Part shown: one piece after another, positions 16,294 to 25,240 of the stretch | Layout: each line of letters starts with the position of its first letter | How positions within the stretch are numbered: the stretch's first letter is position 1 | Origin: ZC4RG35 sp040878345 | GTDB lineage: Bacteria > Actinomycetota > Acidimicrobiia > Spongiisociales > ZC4RG35 | Direction of reading: 5' to 3' | Assembly (NCBI GenBank): GCA_040878345.1 | Contig: JBBDML010000018.1 | Coordinates: 260,365-324,364, forward strand | Length of the DNA: 64,000 bases | Program-made: the position numbers and the translations under genes | The notes under the pieces: model-generated | Told to the model about the DNA's origin: nothing | The model's database searches: none | The model's input: the letters and a program-made list of their open reading frames with translations, nothing else

Positions 16294-17838
16294 TCACTCC
16301 CATTCGATGGTGGCCGGTGGTTTCGACGAGATGTCGTAGGCCACGCGGTTCACCCCGGGTACCTCGTTGATGATCCGTGAGGACATCCGTTCCAACACCT
16401 CGAACGGGATCCGGGCCCAGTCGGCGGTCATGGCATCCTCCGAGGTCACCGCCCGGATCACCAGTGGGTAGGCATAGGTGCGCCCGTCGCCTTGAACCCC
16501 CACCGTCTTCACCGTCGGCAGCACCCCGAACGCCTGCCAGATCTCCCGGTAGAGACCAGCCCTCCTCACCTCCTCGGTGATGATGGCGTCCGCGGCCCGA
16601 AGCACCTCGAGTCGCTCCAGGGTGACCTCACCGATGATCCGCACCGCCAGCCCCGGGCCGGGGAAAGGTTGGCGCCATACGATCTCCTCGGGCAACCCCA
16701 GCTCTTCTCCGATGGCTCGCACCTCGTCCTTGAACAGGTCCCGGAGTGGCTCGACCAGTTCGAGGGTCATGTCCTCGGGGAGCCCGCCCACGTTGTGATG
16801 TGTCTTGATGGTGGCCGCCGAGGCAGAGCCGGACTCGATCACATCGGGATAGAGAGTCCCCTGGACCAGGAACCGGGCCTCACCGACACCCGAAGCGGCC
16901 TCCTCGAAGATCCGGATGAAGGTCTCGCCGATGATCATGCGTTTCTGCTCGGGGTCGGTGACACCGGCGAGCTGCTCGAGGAAGCGGTCCGCCGCCTTGA
17001 CATGGATCAGGTCGACGTCGAACGCCGCCCGGAACGCCTCCTCGACCTGCTCCGCCTCCCCGGCCCTGAGCAGGCCGTGGTCGACGAAGATGCAGGTGAG
17101 CTGGTCACCTACGGCCTCATGGACGATGGCGGCGGCCACCGCCGAGTCGACACCGCCACTCAAACCACAGATGACCCTCCCTGACCCCACCTGCTCTCTG
17201 ATCAGCGCCACCTGGGTTTCGATGATCGAGTGGGAGGTCCATGTGGGCAAGGCCCCGCAGACCTCGTGGATGAAACGCTTGAGGATCTCACCACCCCGGG
17301 GGGTATGTGCCACCTCCGGGTGGAACTGGACGCCGTACAGCCCACGGTCGACGCTCTCCATGGCCGCGACTTGCGCACCCGGGGAGGTCCCCACCGGTGA
17401 GAACCCGGCAGGCACCTCGACCACCTGGTCGCCATGCGACATCCAAACCGGCTGCTCGTTGGGAAGCCCGCGTAACAACACCGAGTCGGCAGTGGCACGG
17501 AATGCGGTCTTGCCGTACTCCCTCTCGCCGGTGTGGGCCACCTTGCCCCCCAGTGATTGGGCGATCAACTGGTGCCCGTAGCAGATCCCCAGCACCGGTA
17601 TACCGAGGTCGAGGATGCCGGAGTCCATCCGGTAGGCATCTTCGGCATAGACCGACGCCGGCCCGCCGGAGAGGATGATCCCCACCGGGCGTCGCCGGCG
17701 CACCTCGTCGGGCGTGATGTCCCAGGGCACTATCTCCGAGCGGACGTGAGCTTCGCGGACCCGTCGGGCGATCAGCTGGGCGTATTGTGCGCCGAAGTCG
17801 ACGACGAGGACGGTGGGTTCGCGCTCGGGGGCGCTCAC
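16294..17838 (-). CDS. guaA: GMP synthase (glutamine-hydrolysing)
   Basis: Converts XMP to GMP with glutamine and ATP, the last step of guanine nucleotide synthesis. The class I amidotransferase domain shows the nucleophile C86 in GICYGHQ and the His/Glu pair in VQFHPE. The ATP pyrophosphatase P-loop GLSGGVDS follows near 225, and the dimerisation domain ends in the canonical PPATIEWE. The 514 residues match the family. The GTG start overlaps the guaB3 stop as GTGA, so guaB3 and guaA are co-translated. Confidence 0.97.
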   Translation of the reverse strand: MSAPEREPTVLVVDFGAQYAQLIARRVREAHVRSEIVPWDITPDEVRRRRPVGIILSGGPASVYAEDAYRMDSGILDLGIPVLGICYGHQLIAQSLGGKVAHTGEREYGKTAFRATADSVLLRGLPNEQPVWMSHGDQVVEVPAGFSPVGTSPGAQVAAMESVDRGLYGVQFHPEVAHTPRGGEILKRFIHEVCGALPTWTSHSIIETQVALIREQVGSGRVICGLSGGVDSAVAAAIVHEAVGDQLTCIFVDHGLLRAGEAEQVEEAFRAAFDVDLIHVKAADRFLEQLAGVTDPEQKRMIIGETFIRIFEEAASGVGEARFLVQGTLYPDVIESGSASAATIKTHHNVGGLPEDMTLELVEPLRDLFKDEVRAIGEELGLPEEIVWRQPFPGPGLAVRIIGEVTLERLEVLRAADAIITEEVRRAGLYREIWQAFGVLPTVKTVGVQGDGRTYAYPLVIRAVTSEDAMTADWARIPFEVLERMSSRIINEVPGVNRVAYDISSKPPATIEWE

Positions 17839-18992
17839 CCCATCCCGACCTTCTGGGATCGTTGCAGTGACTTGCCCTCGGTCTGGAACGAGGGAGCGAT
17901 CATGACCTCGGCCTTCTGGAACTCCTTCACATCGGAGTAGCCAGTGGTGGCCATCGACATGCGAAGGGCACCAAAGAGGTTCAGCCGACCATCGTTCTCA
18001 TGAGCCGGGCCCACCAGGATCTCCTCCAGGGTCCCCCGGTCGCCGACATGGACCCGGGCGCCGCGGGGAAGGGTGGGATGGAATGTCGCCATCCCCCAGT
18101 GATATCCCCGGCCCGGTGCCTCGGTCGCCGATGCCAGCGGGGAGCCGATCATCACCGAGTCGGCGCCACAGGCGATCGCTTTGGCCACGTCGCCACCGGT
18201 CCGCATCCCGCCATCGGCGATGACATGCACGTAGCGCCCGGTCTCGTCGAGATACCGGATCCTGGCTCCGGCGGCGTCGGCGATGGCGGTGGCCTGTGGC
18301 ACCCCGACACCCAGGACCCCACGAGTGGTGCAGGCGGCGCCGGGGCCCACGCCGACCAGGACTCCTACAGCCCCGGTTCGCATCAGGTGGAGGGCGGTCG
18401 AATAGCTGGCGCAACCACCCACGATCACAGGGACTTCACAGCCGCCGATGTACTCCTTGAGGTTGAGCGGCTCGTCACGACTGGAGACGTGCTCCGCCGA
18501 GACCACCGTCCCCTGGATGACCAGGATGTCGAGCCCGGCCTCGAGGGCAAGGGGGGCCCAGCTGCGAACACGCGGCGGGGTCAGGCTGGCCGCTGCGACC
18601 ACGCCCGCGGCTTTGAGGTCGGCGACGCGCTGGCCGATCAGCTCTGGCTTGACCGGCTCGAGGTAGATCTCCTGCATCCGCCGCGTCGCCTTCTCGTCGG
18701 GGAGCTCTGCGATCTGCTCGAAATAGGGGGTGGGGTCGTCATAGCGCGACCACAGCCCTTCGAGATTGAGGACGGCGAGGCCGCCCAGCCCTCCGATCGT
18801 GATGGCTGTCTCCGGGCTGATCGCAGAGTCCATCGCCGATCCCATCATCGGGAGCTCGAACCTGAAGGCATCGAGCTGCCAGGAGATGTCGATGTCGTCG
18901 GGGTCGCGGGTGCGGCGCGAAGGGACGATGGCGATGTCGTCGAAGCCGAAGGCCTGGCGACCGGACTTGCCGATTCCGATGTCGATCTCCAC
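17835..18992 (-). CDS. guaB3: GuaB3 family IMP dehydrogenase-related protein
   Basis: IMP dehydrogenase/GMP reductase-fold enzyme of the GuaB3 subgroup, found next to guaA or guaB in actinobacteria. The barrel contains GFDDIAIVPS, VGVGPGAACTTR with the catalytic Cys, and VIADGGMRTGGD. The two CBS domains of true IMP dehydrogenase are absent, so the protein is short (385 residues). GuaB3 proteins were long of unknown activity; a cyanobacterial one has been reported as a GMP reductase, so that activity is possible here. Coupling to guaA keeps it in guanine nucleotide metabolism. Confidence 0.9.
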   Translation of the reverse strand: MEIDIGIGKSGRQAFGFDDIAIVPSRRTRDPDDIDISWQLDAFRFELPMMGSAMDSAISPETAITIGGLGGLAVLNLEGLWSRYDDPTPYFEQIAELPDEKATRRMQEIYLEPVKPELIGQRVADLKAAGVVAAASLTPPRVRSWAPLALEAGLDILVIQGTVVSAEHVSSRDEPLNLKEYIGGCEVPVIVGGCASYSTALHLMRTGAVGVLVGVGPGAACTTRGVLGVGVPQATAIADAAGARIRYLDETGRYVHVIADGGMRTGGDVAKAIACGADSVMIGSPLASATEAPGRGYHWGMATFHPTLPRGARVHVGDRGTLEEILVGPAHENDGRLNLFGALRMSMATTGYSDVKEFQKAEVMIAPSFQTEGKSLQRSQKVGMG

Positions 18993-19066
18993 TCGTTCCT
19001 CCAGCGCTCAGACGGAGGGTAACAGTGTGTGCCCGCGTGCCGGCAGTAGGCTCCCGGCCAGTGGCC

Positions 19067-19765
19067 ATGCCCTGGACGATCGTTGATTTCGCGCTCGTCT
19101 GGCTGGGGGGATTCGCCGGCACCTGGCTCTTCTATGGGGTGGGGACGATGATCGGGCTCGACGAGGGGCTCATCGTTCTCGGGCTCGCCGGTCAATACCT
19201 GGGAAACCTTGGGGTGCTTTGGCTGCTGGCGCGGAGGAAGGCCGACTCCACCCTTGGCCTGTCCATCGAGCCCAAGGACATCCGGTATGTGGGGCTTGGG
19301 ATCTTGATCCAGATCGCGTCCGCCATCCTCATCGAGCCTCTGGCAAGGATCCTGTTCCCCGATGGCCCGCCCCCCCAACAGATCGCAGAGATCATCTCGG
19401 ACCCAGGGGCCTCGATGATGCTCAAGCTCAGCCTGTTCTCCGCCGCGGTGCTCTTGGCCCCGGTGACCGAGGAGCTGATGTTCCGCGGGGTGCTGCTACG
19501 CGCCGTAGAGCATCGAGGGCGCCGGATAGCGATGGTGATCACCGCCCTGGTGTTTGCGCTGGTGCACCTGCTCGGGGTGGATCCAGACCGGTTCCTGGCG
19601 TCGGCGGTGGTGGTGGCTCCACCCATCTTCCTGCTCGGGCTGATGTTGGCCTGGCTCACCATCAGGGAGGGGCGGCTGGGACCGGCCATCTTCCTCCACT
19701 CCGGCTGGAACCTGCTGGCGGCCCTGGTGCTGCTCCTCCCCAGCGAGTTGCTGGAGTCGGTCTAG
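19067..19765 (+). CDS. CPBP-family intramembrane metalloprotease (CAAX-protease-like)
   Basis: Polytopic membrane protein of the CPBP/Abi family. The three motifs are visible: EELMFRG (E135, E136, R140), FALVH (F163, H167) and FLHSGWNL near 210. Six to eight hydrophobic segments span the 232 residues. Members range from CAAX-type proteases to bacteriocin-immunity proteins; the substrate here is unknown. I start at the ATG of MPWTIVDFALVW (19067), so the first membrane helix is N-terminal. It diverges from guaB3 with 74 bases between them. Confidence 0.85.
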   Translation: MPWTIVDFALVWLGGFAGTWLFYGVGTMIGLDEGLIVLGLAGQYLGNLGVLWLLARRKADSTLGLSIEPKDIRYVGLGILIQIASAILIEPLARILFPDGPPPQQIAEIISDPGASMMLKLSLFSAAVLLAPVTEELMFRGVLLRAVEHRGRRIAMVITALVFALVHLLGVDPDRFLASAVVVAPPIFLLGLMLAWLTIREGRLGPAIFLHSGWNLLAALVLLLPSELLESV

Positions 19766-19794
19766 CCAGGCGCGGGCCCTTGCCTGGGCAGGGC

Positions 19795-19938
19795 GAGGAC
19801 CCCCCTCGCTACCCCAACCCAGGGCCCCAGACCCCGCCCACCGATGGTAGGAACCCAGGGTTCGCCGAAGACCCCCCTCGCTACCCCAACTCGGGGCCCC
19901 AGACCCCGCCCACCGATGGTAGGAACCCTGGGTTCGCG
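19795..19938. repeat. tandem duplication of a 72-base unit
   Basis: Two head-to-tail copies (19795-19866 and 19867-19938), nearly identical. Each holds CCCCCTCGCTACCCCAAC, a GACCCCGCCCACC block, and the palindrome GAACCC-N-GGGTTC. The copies fill most of the space between the convergent CPBP and trpS genes and may act in termination. Confidence 0.85.
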
Positions 19939-19972
19939 GGGGGGTTCGCGCAGGGTTATCCGAATGTCGACC

Positions 19973-20953
19973 TCAGCCCAGCCCGACCCTCTCCCGCACC
20001 GATGCCATGGTCTGACTCGCCATCTCCCGGCCCCGCTCGGCGCTGGAGGACATGACCCGGGCCACCTCGGCGTCCGACATCCCTAGATAACGCTCCCGTA
20101 TCGGCTCGATGCCCTTTGCGGTGACCTCGGCGACCGCCGATTTGAACACCCCGTAACCGGCGTCGCCGTATTCCTCGACCAGATCGGCGATGGGGCGGCC
20201 GCTGAAGAAGGAGTGGATCTCGAGGAGGTTCGAGATCCCTGGCTTCACACCCCAGTCGAGACTGACCTCGGAGCCGGCGTCGGTTACCGCCGACTTGATC
20301 TTGGCCACTATCTCGTCGTGGGTGTCGGTGAGGAGGATCCTCGACCTGGGGCTGGGGTCCGACTTCGACATCTTGGCCATCGGGTCGGTCAACGACATCA
20401 CCCTGGCGCCGATCTTGGGAGTGATCCGCTCCGGTACTGGGAACAGGTCGCCGAAGCGGCTGTTGAACCGCTCAGCCAGATCGCGGGTGAGCTCGAGATG
20501 TTGGGTCTGGTCATCGCCCACCGGGACGGCGTGAGCCCGGTGGATCAAGATGTCGGCCGCCATCAGGACCGGATAGGCGAGCAGGCCGAAGTTCAGGCCC
20601 GCCCGGTCCGACTTCTCCTTGTACTGGGTCATCCGCTCCAGCTGTCCGACACCGGCGATGGTGGCCATCACCCAGGCGAGCTCGATGTGCTGGTGCACGT
20701 CCGACTGGTAGTAGAAGAGCGATCGAGAGGGGTCCACACCCACGGCCATGATCATGCGGGCCAGTTGCCGCCGCTCCCGCTCCAGGTCGGCCGGCATGTA
20801 GGGCACCGTCATGGCATGCAGATCCACGACGCAGTACACGGTGTCGTAGTCCTCCTGCATCGCCACCCAGTTGTCGAAGGCACCGATCAAGTTCCCGATG
20901 TGGGGCTCTCCGGTGGGCTGGGCGCCCGAGAAAACACGCTTCCTCTCAGTCAT
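19973..20953 (-). CDS. trpS: tryptophan-tRNA ligase
   Basis: Class I aminoacyl-tRNA synthetase charging tRNA-Trp. The HIGH-like motif is TGEPHIGN near residue 14, the KMSKS motif is AKMSKSD near 198, and GDDQTQHLELTRDLA is a trpS hallmark. The 326 residues are normal. GAGAGG precedes the ATG. The upstream leader carries a hairpin with T-rich tail about 20 bases before the start codon, pointing to attenuation. Confidence 0.96.
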   Translation of the reverse strand: MTERKRVFSGAQPTGEPHIGNLIGAFDNWVAMQEDYDTVYCVVDLHAMTVPYMPADLERERRQLARMIMAVGVDPSRSLFYYQSDVHQHIELAWVMATIAGVGQLERMTQYKEKSDRAGLNFGLLAYPVLMAADILIHRAHAVPVGDDQTQHLELTRDLAERFNSRFGDLFPVPERITPKIGARVMSLTDPMAKMSKSDPSPRSRILLTDTHDEIVAKIKSAVTDAGSEVSLDWGVKPGISNLLEIHSFFSGRPIADLVEEYGDAGYGVFKSAVAEVTAKGIEPIRERYLGMSDAEVARVMSSSAERGREMASQTMASVRERVGLG

Positions 20954-21060
20954 CTCGTCCTCTCAAACAAGAAGCCGCCGGGGTCCCGGCGGCGACACTA
21001 CGGCAAGGGATAGTGGTCCGCTCAGCGGGAGCGCCACCCGGTGCCGGTCATCTGAAACAC
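20954..21060 (-). promoter_or_regulatory. trpS leader with attenuator-like hairpin, possible T-box-type element
   Basis: On the coding strand a 9-bp stem (20974-20993, GCCGCCGGG paired with its complement) is followed by CTTCTTGTTTG and then the trpS ribosome-binding site, an arrangement typical of attenuators. About 30 bases upstream (21025-21041) CGGG-TGGCGCT-CCCG forms a small hairpin whose 7-base loop begins TGGC. In T-box leaders a TGGN motif pairs with the tRNA 3' end, and TGGC would fit a G discriminator, which bacterial tRNA-Trp has. The leader is too short for a standard stem I, so a reduced or different mechanism is possible. Confidence 0.4.
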
Positions 21061-21087
21061 CAGCCGAGTCTAACCCGAGCCCGAAGA

Positions 21088-22140
21088 TCACCCGGCCACG
21101 ACAGCTGCGGCGCCGGCCGTGGTGATGGACTCGAGGAACCCGGCGACGATCTCATCCACCGGGGTCACCGGCAACAGGACCGCAGCGCCCTGGTCGGTGA
21201 GATGATCCAGGACCTGCACCTCGAGCTCGGTGATCTCCCCCTGATCCAGGTCGCGCATCGCCCATGCCAGGTTCACCGCATCACTGAGAGTGAGCTGGTC
21301 GTCGACTGTGACATGGGGCGCCAGCGAACCGGCCACGATGGTCAGCGCTTGGGGGCTGGTGAAGTCCGAGAGCCGGGCCATCATGTCGATGAGGAAGCGA
21401 CGCTGACGCTGATTCCGCACCAGGTCGTTCATCCCCGGCATGATCTGCCAGCCGTTGGCGGTCAGCTCCTCGGTATGCCGGGAACGCAGCCAGGCGAGCG
21501 ACTCGGCCCCGGTGGCGGCCGTGCACCCCTGCGGAAGCGACAGGTTGGCCCGAGCATCCCTGACCGGCAGCTCGACACAGATCTCGTATCCACCGATCCG
21601 GTCGACTGCATCCTGGAACCCGGCCAAGTCGACCATTGCGTAATGGTCGACAGGCTCCCCAATCAGGTCCTCCACCGCCAGAAGGAGGAGAGTGGGCCCG
21701 TTGATCCGGTTCCCGCACCCCTCGAGTAGGGCATTGAGCCGATTCTCGGATCCGGTGCAGGCGTCCTCCACCCACAAATCTCGGGGCAGGGAGAGGATGG
21801 CGGTCCCGGTGGGGCTCTTGATCAGGACCATGACCACATCGGCACGGCGCCCCTCGAAGTCACCGAAACCCTGGAGATCGTCGAGCTCGTCTCTGGCGTC
21901 GGATCCGACCAGCAGGAATATCTCCGTCTCCTCGTCGACTTCGATGGGATCGGTCTCGCCCTCGTCCACCGTGTCCCCTTGAGCCGCCGGCACCGCCGCA
22001 CCCTCCGAGGTCCGGTCGATGGTCACCCGGTTCACATTGGCCCAGGTGGAATAGGCAAACGCCACAGCCATCCCGGCGAGCAGGCACACCACCACCACGA
22101 TGAGGACGACGATGCGTTTCTTGGTGAATGTGGAGGCCAT
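21088..22140 (-). CDS. LytR-CpsA-Psr (LCP) family cell-wall ligase
   Basis: Membrane-anchored LCP enzyme; the family transfers lipid-linked glycopolymers to peptidoglycan outside the cell. One membrane helix (about 9-30) is followed by the LCP domain with its conserved acidic and Arg residues in LLVGSDAR, GRRADVVMV and LSLPRDLWV, and later VDLAGFQDAVDRIGG and RQRRFLIDM. The 350 residues fit. A gene for an acceptor polymer pathway is not adjacent. It lies upstream of trpS on the same strand, but the attenuator-like hairpin probably separates their expression. Confidence 0.92.
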   Translation of the reverse strand: MASTFTKKRIVVLIVVVVCLLAGMAVAFAYSTWANVNRVTIDRTSEGAAVPAAQGDTVDEGETDPIEVDEETEIFLLVGSDARDELDDLQGFGDFEGRRADVVMVLIKSPTGTAILSLPRDLWVEDACTGSENRLNALLEGCGNRINGPTLLLLAVEDLIGEPVDHYAMVDLAGFQDAVDRIGGYEICVELPVRDARANLSLPQGCTAATGAESLAWLRSRHTEELTANGWQIMPGMNDLVRNQRQRRFLIDMMARLSDFTSPQALTIVAGSLAPHVTVDDQLTLSDAVNLAWAMRDLDQGEITELEVQVLDHLTDQGAAVLLPVTPVDEIVAGFLESITTAGAAAVVAG

Positions 22141-22219
22141 GGCGAGGGAGGTCGGAGATGCGATTCTATGACATCGGAGATTTAGGTATGACGGCGTGGC
22201 GGCGCCGGCCGTCCTGGGC

Positions 22220-23986
22220 TCAGTAGGAAGCCATTACCCCATCGTTGGGCCGGCCAATCTCCGTCCCGGGCTTGCCGGGGAGCGTGAGCTCGAAGTGGGG
22301 CCGGCCATCCCGGACATACTCCAGGGAGCCGCTCATCATCTCGGCGAGTTGACGAGACACCGCCAGCCCGATCCCCACGGACCCGGGTTGGGTCGGGGAC
22401 TGGGCCGAGCGGTAGTAACGCTCGAAGATCAGCTCGGTCTCGGCTTCCGGGACCCCGCTGCCGTCATCGGCCACGATCACCTTGGCGAGTTCGTCACTAC
22501 TCTCGATCAGGACCAGTATCCGCTCACCCCCGTACTTGACGGCATTGGTGAGCAGGTTCCTTATCACCTGGCGGACTCGGAGGGGGTCGGCCCAGGCAGT
22601 CACGTCGCTACCTTCGATGGTGACCACTTTGTGGGTGGGGTGCGACTCCCTGACACCTTCCGCCACCCGCCTCACCTGATCGAGGAGGTCGATCGACTCC
22701 GGCTTGATCGAGAGGTTCCCGAAGTCGGCCCGCGACGCCACCAAGAGGTCCTCGACCAATTCGGCGAGCTCGCGACTCTGGAGGGCGATGATCCCATTCA
22801 GCTCGTCGAGCTCCTCGTCACCGAGGCTGGTCCGGCTGGAGACCAGCTCCTCCGACAACCCGACGATGGCGGTGAGTGGGGTGCGGATCTCGTGGCTGAC
22901 CGATGCCAGAAGGCGGTCCTTCGAGTCGCTGGACGCCCTGAGCTCATCGGCGTCATCCTGACGCTTCCAGTAGGCGCCGATCATGTGGGAGGCCCTCCAC
23001 AGCGTCTGGACCTCGGCGTCTGTCCAGCGCCGATCCTCGGTGTACTGGATGAACCCGATCGATCCCCTCATCATCTTGCCTACGAAGATGGGGACCGAGA
23101 CCTCCGAGACGATGCCGTCCTCCTGATAAGGGCGTCTCTCGTCTCCCTCGAGCTCCTTGGTGTGGACCACCATCGCCCGACCCGTGGAGAGGGCCTTGTA
23201 CACAGTTGGGATCACCGAGTAGCGGCCCTTCTTCCAGCCTTGGCCCAGACCGCTGGCCTTTCGGACGGCGTCGGCGATTATCTCCCAACCCGGCTCGCCG
23301 TCGATGTCCACGGTCCGGTCGACGTAGGCGTAGTCGGCGTCGGTGGCTTCCAGCAGTGCCCTGGTCGCCTCGTACACCGCGAAGGCGTCGGAGTGGAACA
23401 GAAGCGCCTCCGAGCAACTGGCGATGGCGTCCTGGAGCCTGGCCGAGCGATCGTGGCTCTCGATGGAATCCCTGAGCTGGTCGAAGAGGTCTGAGACCAG
23501 TGCGGTGGTGAGGATCACACCGGCTACCGCGATCATCACCCGGATCCCGAGGGTCCCCGGGTCCTCGTTGAGCAGGATCCCGACCGTGATCACCCATACC
23601 GCCACCGACGACGACAGGGCCCCCGCCCAGACCAGCCGGTTGCCCATGACCAAGGTGCCGGCGAGCACGGAGAGGGCGATCATCAGCCCGAAGGTGGTGG
23701 TGAAGTCGAAGGCCGTCACATCCACGTCGAGCAGGGCCTCGATCACCACCAGGCCGCCGGTGAAGAGCATGGTGCTGAGGACGAGTGGGACCGAGCTGGC
23801 GTCTCGGTTGCGAGCCGTGTATAGAGCCCACACCGTGAGGACGGCATACCCCACCCAGCGCAGCGAGGAACCGGGGGCGCCGCTGGCGAGCTCGATGATG
23901 GCGAGAGCCGGCACGATGACGGCGAACAGGACCGCTACATAGCGGTGGAAGCGATGCTGAGCCTCCACGGGAGAGCGTAAGTCCAC
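22220..23986 (-). CDS. polytopic sensor histidine kinase with GAF domain
   Basis: Sensor kinase of about 588 residues. The N-terminal third holds roughly six hydrophobic segments (FHRYVAVLFAVIVPALAIIE onward), followed by a coiled coil, a GAF domain (ending near IGFIQYTEDRRWTDAEVQT), HisKA with LLASVSHEIRTPLTAI, and an ATPase domain with NLLTNAVKYGG, ADDGSGVP and GIGLAVSRQL. No response regulator is adjacent. The open frame extends upstream into the Nudix gene, so the start must be internal; I choose the GTG at 23986, with a GTG at 23968 about equally likely. Neither has a clear ribosome-binding site. The signal is unknown. Confidence 0.88.
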   Translation of the reverse strand: MDLRSPVEAQHRFHRYVAVLFAVIVPALAIIELASGAPGSSLRWVGYAVLTVWALYTARNRDASSVPLVLSTMLFTGGLVVIEALLDVDVTAFDFTTTFGLMIALSVLAGTLVMGNRLVWAGALSSSVAVWVITVGILLNEDPGTLGIRVMIAVAGVILTTALVSDLFDQLRDSIESHDRSARLQDAIASCSEALLFHSDAFAVYEATRALLEATDADYAYVDRTVDIDGEPGWEIIADAVRKASGLGQGWKKGRYSVIPTVYKALSTGRAMVVHTKELEGDERRPYQEDGIVSEVSVPIFVGKMMRGSIGFIQYTEDRRWTDAEVQTLWRASHMIGAYWKRQDDADELRASSDSKDRLLASVSHEIRTPLTAIVGLSEELVSSRTSLGDEELDELNGIIALQSRELAELVEDLLVASRADFGNLSIKPESIDLLDQVRRVAEGVRESHPTHKVVTIEGSDVTAWADPLRVRQVIRNLLTNAVKYGGERILVLIESSDELAKVIVADDGSGVPEAETELIFERYYRSAQSPTQPGSVGIGLAVSRQLAEMMSGSLEYVRDGRPHFELTLPGKPGTEIGRPNDGVMASY

Positions 23987-24036
23987 GGGCTTTGATCGGC
24001 ATCGGAGCCTCTGATACTGAAGGTCGGAAGGCTCAT

Positions 24037-24564
24037 TCAGTCCAGACCGACCAGCTGCCGCACCATCCGCGCCGTCGCTCCCCAGAGCGTGTCCCCGTCG
24101 AGGTCGTAGTACCAGACCTCCCAGCCGTTCCACGGGATCGACCACCAGCGCTCGACGTCCGCCAAGTCGGCCAATCGAGGGGTGTGGACCCGGTCCACCT
24201 CGCGCTCCGACAGAACCAGGTTGAGGGGGGTCTCGACCCGCCCCACCACCGGGACCACCAGGAGCGAGAACTCGACCGTGTCGATGACGGGGAGGAATCC
24301 GAGCACCTCGACCCGCCCGGGCTCGATACCCACCTCCTCCTGAGCCTCGCGCAGAGCGGTGTCGACCGGCCCGCGGTCGTCGGCGTGGGGCCGGCCACCA
24401 GGAAGAGCAATGTGACCGGCGTGGGTGGGCATGGTGTCCGGCCGCTTGATCAGCAACAGCCTGGTCTCACCGTCGTCGTCGGAGAACAGGGGGGCCAGGA
24501 CCGCGGCCATCGGCTTGTCCCCAGGATCTGGGTAATCGTCCACGACGTGCAATCGGTCCCACAT
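24037..24564 (-). CDS. Nudix hydrolase, CoA pyrophosphatase-like
   Basis: Nudix-fold pyrophosphohydrolase of 175 residues. The Nudix box spans from ALPGGRPHADD to LREAQEEVGI; the Glu usual at the seventh box position is Asp, while the catalytic REAQEE core is intact. The surrounding RLLLIKRPDTMPTHAGHIAL resembles NudL-type CoA pyrophosphatases. I start at MWDRLHVVDDY (24564), which leaves 39 bases to the divergent GNAT gene. The assignment to CoA as substrate is by resemblance only. Confidence 0.85.
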   Translation of the reverse strand: MWDRLHVVDDYPDPGDKPMAAVLAPLFSDDDGETRLLLIKRPDTMPTHAGHIALPGGRPHADDRGPVDTALREAQEEVGIEPGRVEVLGFLPVIDTVEFSLLVVPVVGRVETPLNLVLSEREVDRVHTPRLADLADVERWWSIPWNGWEVWYYDLDGDTLWGATARMVRQLVGLD

Positions 24565-24603
24565 GGCCGTTGTGGAGGTTAAGTGCCCCGATATCCTGGG
24601 CAA

Positions 24604-25182
24604 ATGCCGAGAGGCGTCCTCGAGACAGACCGTCTCGTCATGCAGCGCTTCAGCCGTCGCGACGCGACGACGCTCGACGACGCCATACGCGCCTCATTGC
24701 CGGACCTCAACCAGTGGCTCCCGTGGGCCCGGATGGATTACAACACCGGTGACACCGGCGCCTTTCTCAGGGAATCGATGCTGGCCTGGCGCGATGACCG
24801 AGCCTGGGACTACTCGATCCGCGCCAAGGAAGATACCGGCCGTCACATCGGGAACGTCTCGTTCTGGACCGTGTCCAAGCTGGGCAAGATCATGGAGATC
24901 GGTTACTGGGTGCGCTCCGATGAGACCGGCAAGGGAGTCTGCACCGAGGCGGTCGACAGGATCCTGGAAGAGGCCTTCGGCGCCCTCGGGTACCACAAGG
25001 CGGTGCTTCGGATCGCGGTGGGCAACGACGCCTCCGATCGAGTCGCCCACAAGCTGGGTTTCATAAGGGAGGGCGTGCTCCGAGAGGAGTTGCTGATCAG
25101 GGGGAATTGGGTCGACCACTCCCATTGGTCACTGCTCGACAGGGAGTACCGAGCCCTGAAGCGAAGCGAGCTGGCCCACTGA
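24604..25182 (+). CDS. GNAT N-acetyltransferase, RimJ/RimL-like
   Basis: Acetyl-CoA-dependent N-acetyltransferase of 192 residues in the RimJ/RimL group, which acetylates protein N-termini or small amines. Characteristic segments are LETDRLVMQRF at the N-terminus, IGNVSFWTV, the acetyl-CoA loop region WVRSDETGKGVCTEAV, and VAHKLGFIREGVLREE near the end. The ATG at 24604 is used. It ends just before the 51-base perfect palindrome and converges on nuoN. The substrate is unknown. Confidence 0.88.
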   Translation: MPRGVLETDRLVMQRFSRRDATTLDDAIRASLPDLNQWLPWARMDYNTGDTGAFLRESMLAWRDDRAWDYSIRAKEDTGRHIGNVSFWTVSKLGKIMEIGYWVRSDETGKGVCTEAVDRILEEAFGALGYHKAVLRIAVGNDASDRVAHKLGFIREGVLREELLIRGNWVDHSHWSLLDREYRALKRSELAH

Positions 25183-25185
25183 CAT

Positions 25186-25236
25186 CCATGCATTTGTATG
25201 TGGTTGCGCTGAGCGCAACCACATACAAATGCATGG
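25186..25236. repeat. 51-base perfect palindrome (ATGCATTTGTA family, copy 2)
   Basis: Left arm 25186-25210 and right arm 25212-25236 are perfect complements over 25 bases, with one base between. It sits three bases after the GNAT stop and four before the nuoN stop. Its outer part ATGCATTTGTA matches copy 1. This is the best-preserved copy of the family and would form a very stable hairpin in either transcript, so it probably ends both. Confidence 0.92.
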
Positions 25237-25240
25237 GGGA

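Noticed and set aside
22196..23494. 432-codon + strand frame opposite the GAF histidine kinase
   Set aside because: Covers the kinase domains on the complementary strand; repetitive acidic and His-rich composition, no recognisable fold.
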